Assembly (NCBI GenBank): GCA_023231005.1
Contig: JALNWG010000007.1
Coordinates: 1 to 64,000, forward strand
DNA length: 64,000 nucleotides
Direction: 5' to 3'
Source: Bacteroidales bacterium
GTDB lineage: Bacteria > Bacteroidota > Bacteroidia > Bacteroidales > FEN-979
Shown here piece by piece: positions 60,144 through 64,000 of this stretch; the stretch's first letter is position 1, and every line of letters starts with the position of its first letter. The position numbers and the translations under genes are program-made. The notes under the pieces are model-generated. The model saw nothing but the letters and a program-made list of their open reading frames with translations. It did not search any database and was not told the origin of the DNA.

Positions 60144-60917
60144 TCAAAAGTGATACGTTAATCCGATACTCGGATTCAGGGTAGTAATAACTTTTTTAAT
60201 AGAATATTCGACTGGGGCCGAATAAACTGGTTTTTGATAAGCTATCCCAGTGGCTGGGTCTTTATAAACTTCATATCCAATTATTTGCGATGAATACTCT
60301 TTACTCTTACCTGGCCAACCGCCAAGCAGGTTCAAGTTGAAATTTAAAGTAACCTGATCAGAGCATTTGTATCCAACACCAGCCGAAATTCCATAAGCGA
60401 ACCCGGTACCAATATTTGCATCATTCTGTTTATTTGAAGCGTTGGTTGTTGTAAATGTTGTACCAGAAGCAAAGATAATTCCGAGGAGCAATTTTGCATC
60501 TACTTCAATTTTTCCGAATGATTTTATAAAAACCGGACCAAACATAAGATAGTTATTTGACCATGACCCCGGACCTAAAAAAAAGGAGGAATCGTGAACG
60601 CCAATAGGAGAAACGGTTTTTGCAGCATCCTGGTATGAATTTTTTTGGAAAGTATATTGAATGGCCAATCCGATGTTATGACTTCCCATCCAATCGAAGG
60701 TAACTTGAGCCATCCAGCCTGATCCAGCATAGCCTGATTTTTTATCCGATCCATCTACACTTTGATATTTCCCCAGGGGAAGATTATACCCGGCATTAAA
60801 TTCAAAAGCCATATTTTTTTTCTTCACAACCTTTGGTTGAACTTCTGTCCCCTGGGCAATAATAAACAACGGAAGAAGTGAATAGAGAATAAAAAAAAGC
60901 ACCCGATTCATAAGCAT
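60144..60917 (-). CDS. Outer-membrane beta-barrel protein
   Basis: The 257-residue protein has a signal peptide (FFILYSLLPLFIIAQ). It has barrel strands such as AFEFNAGYNLPLGKYQS, WMAQVTFDWMGSHNIGLAIQYTFQK and FAYGISAGVGYKCSDQVTLNFNLNLLGGW, ending LNPSIGLTYHF with the usual terminal Phe. It resembles the downstream barrel in size and layout, so they may be a duplicated pair. A TAATTTTG box on the minus strand at 60931-60938 is a candidate promoter. Confidence 0.65.
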   Translation of the reverse strand: MLMNRVLFFILYSLLPLFIIAQGTEVQPKVVKKKNMAFEFNAGYNLPLGKYQSVDGSDKKSGYAGSGWMAQVTFDWMGSHNIGLAIQYTFQKNSYQDAAKTVSPIGVHDSSFFLGPGSWSNNYLMFGPVFIKSFGKIEVDAKLLLGIIFASGTTFTTTNASNKQNDANIGTGFAYGISAGVGYKCSDQVTLNFNLNLLGGWPGKSKEYSSQIIGYEVYKDPATGIAYQKPVYSAPVEYSIKKVITTLNPSIGLTYHF

Positions 60918-60930
60918 CTGAATAAGTTTA

Positions 60931-60958
60931 CAAAATTAATCGGATTTTTATAACTTTG
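60931..60958. promoter_or_regulatory. Divergent -7 boxes for the barrel genes and the C69 peptidase
   Basis: TAATTTTG on the minus strand (60931-60938) faces the barrel gene and TAACTTTG on the plus strand (60951-60958) faces the gene at 61020. Both match TAnnTTTG; -33 elements are weak. Confidence 0.45.
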
Positions 60959-61019
60959 CATTTCTTATGAAGATAACAAGGAAAAACTGTTTATTGTTAA
61001 CTGTAAATCAATTATATTT

Positions 61020-62705
61020 ATGAGAAAACCACTCGTCGTTCTTTTTATGCTCCTGTTGACGACAGGGATTTATCAACAGGCTTTGGCTTGTACTAATTTC
61101 ATCATCACGAAGGGAGCCTCTGCTGATGGTTCGGTAATGATCAGCTATTCGGCCGATTCACACGTTTTATATGGAGCGCTTTATCATTGGGCTGCCCGCG
61201 ACTGGCCTGCTGGTTCCATGGTTGATGTTACCGAATGGGATACCGGAAAGCCCATGGGAAAAATTCCACAAGTTAAACATACCTATAATGTGATCGGTAA
61301 TATGAATGAGCATCAACTGGCCATCGGGGAAACCACTTACGGAGGGCGGGAAGAACTCTATACACAAAAAGGAGCCATCATTGATTATGGTAGTCTGATT
61401 TATCTTTCTCTTCAACGGTGCAAAACCGCCCGTGGAGCCATTAAAAACTTCGGCGAATTGACAGAAAAATATGGCTATGCAAGTGAGGGTGAATCTTTTT
61501 CTATTTCCGATGCCAATGAGGCTTGGATTCTGGAGATGATTGGCAAGGGAGAAGGTCAATTAGGAGCAGTTTGGGTTGCCATGCGTATTCCCGACGGATA
61601 TGTAAGTGGTCATGCCAATCAGGCAAGAATAACTACATTTCCTTTGAATGATCCGGAAAATTGCCTCTATTCAAAAGATGTCATTAAGTTTGCCCGTGAC
61701 AAGGGGTGGTTCGATGGAAAGGATGAAGAATTTAGCTTTTCCGATACGTATAACCCGGTATCTTTTAGTGGAGCCCGTGCTTGTGAAGCCCGTGTTTGGG
61801 CCATGTTCAACCGTGTTAATAGCAACATGGGCCAATATCAGGATTATGCCATGGGTCACCTGGTAACTGGAAAATGGGGATATACCGCAAACCGGATGCC
61901 TTTATGGGTAAAACCAGATAAGAAAGTCAGTGTTCATGATATGATGAACCTGATGCGTGATCATTTTGAAGGGACCAAAATGGATATGAACAACGACATT
62001 GGAGCCGGACCATTTCAGTGTCCCTATCGCTGGCGTCCGATGACCTTGAAAGTAGATGGCATTGATTATGTTCATGAACGTGCTACCTCCACTCAGCAAA
62101 CCGGGTTTGTTTTTGTTGCCCAGTCACGTAATTGGCTGCCTGATCCGGTTGGCGGAATCTTTTGGTTTGGCCTTGACGATACCTATACCACAGTTTTTTC
62201 ACCTATGTACTGTGGCATGACCAAGGTACCTGAAGCTTACAAAGATGGAAATGGCAGCCTAATTCAGTACTCTCCAACTTCTGCTTTCTGGGCCTTCAAT
62301 ATGGTAGCCAACTGGGCTTACACAAAATACAATTACATGATCAAGGATATCCAGCCCGTACAACAGGAACTGGAAGAAAAATATATTGCGCAAACTACCG
62401 GAGAAATTGATAAAAAAGCGGCTGATCTCTACAAAAAAGATAAAGCAGCCGGTTTGAAAGTTATTACCGATTATTCTGTAAAAACAGGTCAGGCTACAGT
62501 AAAGCGTTGGCAGGAAATGTTCCAGTATTTGGTGGTTAAATACATCGACGGAAATGTCAAAAAAGAAAAGGATGGCAAGTTTGAAACCAACCCTTATGGT
62601 GTACCCGTCATGCCTTCGCAACCCGGATATCCCGAATGGTGGCTCAAAGAAATCATAAGAGAACATGGCGATGTAGTGAAGCAGGTTGGCCCAACTACCC
62701 ATTGA
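61020..62705 (+). CDS. C69 family dipeptidase (exported)
   Basis: The 561-residue protein is an N-terminal nucleophile hydrolase. The signal peptide ends QQALA, and the next residue, Cys24 of CTNFIITKGASADGSV, is the expected catalytic nucleophile once exposed. Further family blocks are HQLAIGETTYGGREEL, EGESFSISDANEAWILEMIG and HANQARITTFP. PepD-like members cleave dipeptides. It is exported, so it acts in the periplasm or at the surface. A strong terminator follows at 62737. Confidence 0.92.
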   Translation: MRKPLVVLFMLLLTTGIYQQALACTNFIITKGASADGSVMISYSADSHVLYGALYHWAARDWPAGSMVDVTEWDTGKPMGKIPQVKHTYNVIGNMNEHQLAIGETTYGGREELYTQKGAIIDYGSLIYLSLQRCKTARGAIKNFGELTEKYGYASEGESFSISDANEAWILEMIGKGEGQLGAVWVAMRIPDGYVSGHANQARITTFPLNDPENCLYSKDVIKFARDKGWFDGKDEEFSFSDTYNPVSFSGARACEARVWAMFNRVNSNMGQYQDYAMGHLVTGKWGYTANRMPLWVKPDKKVSVHDMMNLMRDHFEGTKMDMNNDIGAGPFQCPYRWRPMTLKVDGIDYVHERATSTQQTGFVFVAQSRNWLPDPVGGIFWFGLDDTYTTVFSPMYCGMTKVPEAYKDGNGSLIQYSPTSAFWAFNMVANWAYTKYNYMIKDIQPVQQELEEKYIAQTTGEIDKKAADLYKKDKAAGLKVITDYSVKTGQATVKRWQEMFQYLVVKYIDGNVKKEKDGKFETNPYGVPVMPSQPGYPEWWLKEIIREHGDVVKQVGPTTH

Positions 62706-62736
62706 TCGTCATTTTGTTTTTCTAAACTGATTAACA

Positions 62737-62777
62737 AAAACGGGATCCATTATAATGGTATCCCGTTTTATTTTATA
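62737..62777 (+). terminator. Intrinsic terminator after the C69 dipeptidase gene
   Basis: AAAACGGGAT (62737-62746) pairs with ATCCCGTTTT (62760-62769). Between them CCATTA and TAATGG extend the stem with a single T bulge. A T-rich tail follows (62766-62774). Confidence 0.85.
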
Positions 62778-62781
62778 TTTG
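62774..62781 (+). promoter_or_regulatory. Probable -7 box for the coiled-coil protein gene
   Basis: TATATTTG matches TAnnTTTG and lies 29 nt before the ATG at 62811. It directly follows the upstream terminator; no TTG at the -33 distance. Confidence 0.45.
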
Positions 62782-62810
62782 CATGTATAACACAGTAAAA
62801 TTAAGAGCTC

Positions 62811-63710
62811 ATGGAAGAAAACAAATCTGCTTCCCGAAAGTATATCATTTACTTTGCCATTCTGGGGATTATCGTATTGGTACTGATCTTCTGGCTTTTT
62901 ATTCAACGATCTCAACTGATGAAATTAGTCAGGGAGCGGGAATCTGAAAAAACAGAATTACAGCACAATCTGGATTCATTAATGACCGAGCACAACAAGA
63001 TTAAAGTTTCTTATGGAGCCCTGTCGGATTCCTTGAAATCAAAAGACAGTATCATTCAAAATAATGCACTTGAAATCAGGAAATTGTTAGACACCGAATA
63101 CGAATATAACATCATTCGAAAAAAGATGGAACGGCTGCAAAAAGTAGCTCAGGGATATGTGCGTCAGATGGATTCGTTATATACTGTGAACCGGGAACTA
63201 TCGGCTGAAAATGACCGGATCCGGATCGAGGTAAAAACGGAAAAAAACCGGAACCAGACTTTGATAAAAGACAAGGAAGAGTTGAAGGAAAAAATGGACC
63301 AGGCCACCTTTATAAAAGCATACGATGTAACTGCCAAAGCTTATAAATTGAAAAGCGGTGGGGCCAAAGAACAGGTAACCGATAAAGCCAGCCGTGCCGA
63401 CCGGATCCGCGTTTGCTTTACCCTTGGCGAAAATCCGCTGGTAGCGCCGGGGAAAAAAACAATCTATGTCAGAATTCAACGTCCCGATAATGTCGTTGTG
63501 ATAAAAAGTAAATACGACACTTTCGTTTTTAACGGACAACCACTCCCATTTTCACTTCGGGAAGATATTAATTATAATGGGAAAGCAATGAATGTATGTG
63601 TCGACTGGACAAAAAAAGATGTCGACAAACCTGCCATGAAAGGAAGATATATTCTAAGTGTTTTTGCAGATGACAAAGCGATTGGTGAAGGATCCTTTGA
63701 TTTGAAATAA
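62811..63710 (+). CDS. Membrane-anchored coiled-coil protein with C-terminal beta domain, unknown function
   Basis: The 299-residue protein has one membrane helix (residues about 11-31). A long coiled coil follows (about 35-165), rich in Leu/Glu/Lys heptads such as RERESEKTELQHNLDSL and IRKKMERLQKVAQGYV. A beta-rich C-terminal domain has RADRIRVCFTLGENPLVAPG, TIYVRIQRPDN and AMNVCVDWTKKD. The same plan is common in hypothetical proteins of the phylum. I do not recognise a function. It precedes the phosphofructokinase gene by 8 nt. Confidence 0.75.
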   Translation: MEENKSASRKYIIYFAILGIIVLVLIFWLFIQRSQLMKLVRERESEKTELQHNLDSLMTEHNKIKVSYGALSDSLKSKDSIIQNNALEIRKLLDTEYEYNIIRKKMERLQKVAQGYVRQMDSLYTVNRELSAENDRIRIEVKTEKNRNQTLIKDKEELKEKMDQATFIKAYDVTAKAYKLKSGGAKEQVTDKASRADRIRVCFTLGENPLVAPGKKTIYVRIQRPDNVVVIKSKYDTFVFNGQPLPFSLREDINYNGKAMNVCVDWTKKDVDKPAMKGRYILSVFADDKAIGEGSFDLK

Positions 63711-63718
63711 AATTTCTC

Positions 63719-64000
63719 ATGCGCATCGGTATTCTTACTGCAGGTGGTGATTGCCCTGGAATTAATGCAGCCATTCGAGGTGTCGGAAAAACGGCCATTC
63801 TTGAGTACGGGATGGAAGTGATTGGTATCTCTTCTGGTTTTCTCGGATTGATCAATGAAGAGTACGTTCAACTTGACGAAAATTTGCTTTCAGGGATTTT
63901 AACCCTGGGAGGAACCATCCTGGGCACCTCCAGGGAGAACCCTTTCAAGAAGGGGAATATTATCAATGCCATTGATAAACCCAGGCTCATCAAAAAACAT
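63719..64000 (+). CDS. pfkA: 6-phosphofructokinase, 3' truncated
   Basis: The 94 visible codons stay open to the window end. They begin MRIGILTAGGDCPGINAAIRG, the phosphofructokinase nucleotide-binding start (GGDAPGMNA-like), and continue with GFLGLINEEYVQL and LTLGGTILGTSR. The GGTxLGTSR block is the second family signature. The residue that separates ATP- from pyrophosphate-dependent enzymes lies beyond the window edge, so the phosphate donor is not decided. Confidence 0.9.
   Translation, partial: MRIGILTAGGDCPGINAAIRGVGKTAILEYGMEVIGISSGFLGLINEEYVQLDENLLSGILTLGGTILGTSRENPFKKGNIINAIDKPRLIKKH

Noticed and set aside
1..64000. Mobile elements, restriction-modification, toxin-antitoxin or phage-defence genes
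   Set aside because: No transposase, integrase, nuclease-methylase pair or other recognisable defence domain was seen on either strand.

Overview
The window comes from the chromosome of a member of the Bacteroidota, most likely near Bacteroidales. The evidence is internal: promoters of the TTG-N19/21-TAnnTTTG type, type IX secretion (T9SS) sorting domains, a GldH lipoprotein, a fused MurF-alanine racemase, the futalosine-type menaquinone enzyme MqnC, a tRNA gene without an encoded CCA, and AT-rich sequence with A-rich rather than strong Shine-Dalgarno starts (hsp20 is an exception). No phage, plasmid, transposase, CRISPR array or rRNA is visible.

Layout. 0-24.6 kb is mostly housekeeping: the tail of a T9SS cargo gene, a diacylglycerol glucosyltransferase-like enzyme, lipoyl synthase, tRNA-Lys(CTT), the MeaB GTPase, a CheR-CheB pair with TerC, glutamine synthetase, a small heat-shock protein, a phospholipase D-type protein, yicC-gmk-nadD, a hydrolase with an Xaa-Pro peptidase, succinate dehydrogenase/fumarate reductase (sdhCAB), and a run of DNA polymerase III delta-prime, a RicT-like protein, GldH and a class A penicillin-binding protein.

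24.6-51.2 kb, almost all on the minus strand, is the unusual part. It looks like a locus for building and decorating a glycan outside the cytoplasm. It holds two GT2 polyprenyl-phosphate-sugar-synthase-like enzymes, four polytopic GT-C-like proteins, one SAM methyltransferase, one MBOAT O-acyltransferase and five paralogous AlgJ/AlgX-like SGNH proteins. It also holds a GH16-like lipoprotein and a T9SS-exported papain-like protein. A jelly-roll module recurs in four of its membrane-attached proteins. All five AlgJ/AlgX-like proteins keep the His-Trp and Asp-Ser blocks but have Gly where the alginate enzymes have the catalytic Asp. I know of no described system with one MBOAT and five such partners, so this is the best candidate for something new.

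51.2-64 kb returns to housekeeping: MurF-Alr, PdxA, leucyl aminopeptidase, MqnC, a lipoprotein, Kdo transferase, two outer-membrane barrel proteins, a C69 dipeptidase, a coiled-coil membrane protein and the start of phosphofructokinase. MqnC (menaquinone) and SdhCAB connect as quinone synthesis and quinone use; WaaA, MurF-Alr and PBP1A serve the envelope.

Short tandem repeats of 7, 8 and 14 nt sit at several gene junctions and once inside the MurF coding sequence. The 8-nt ones share a consensus (AAATRGYR).
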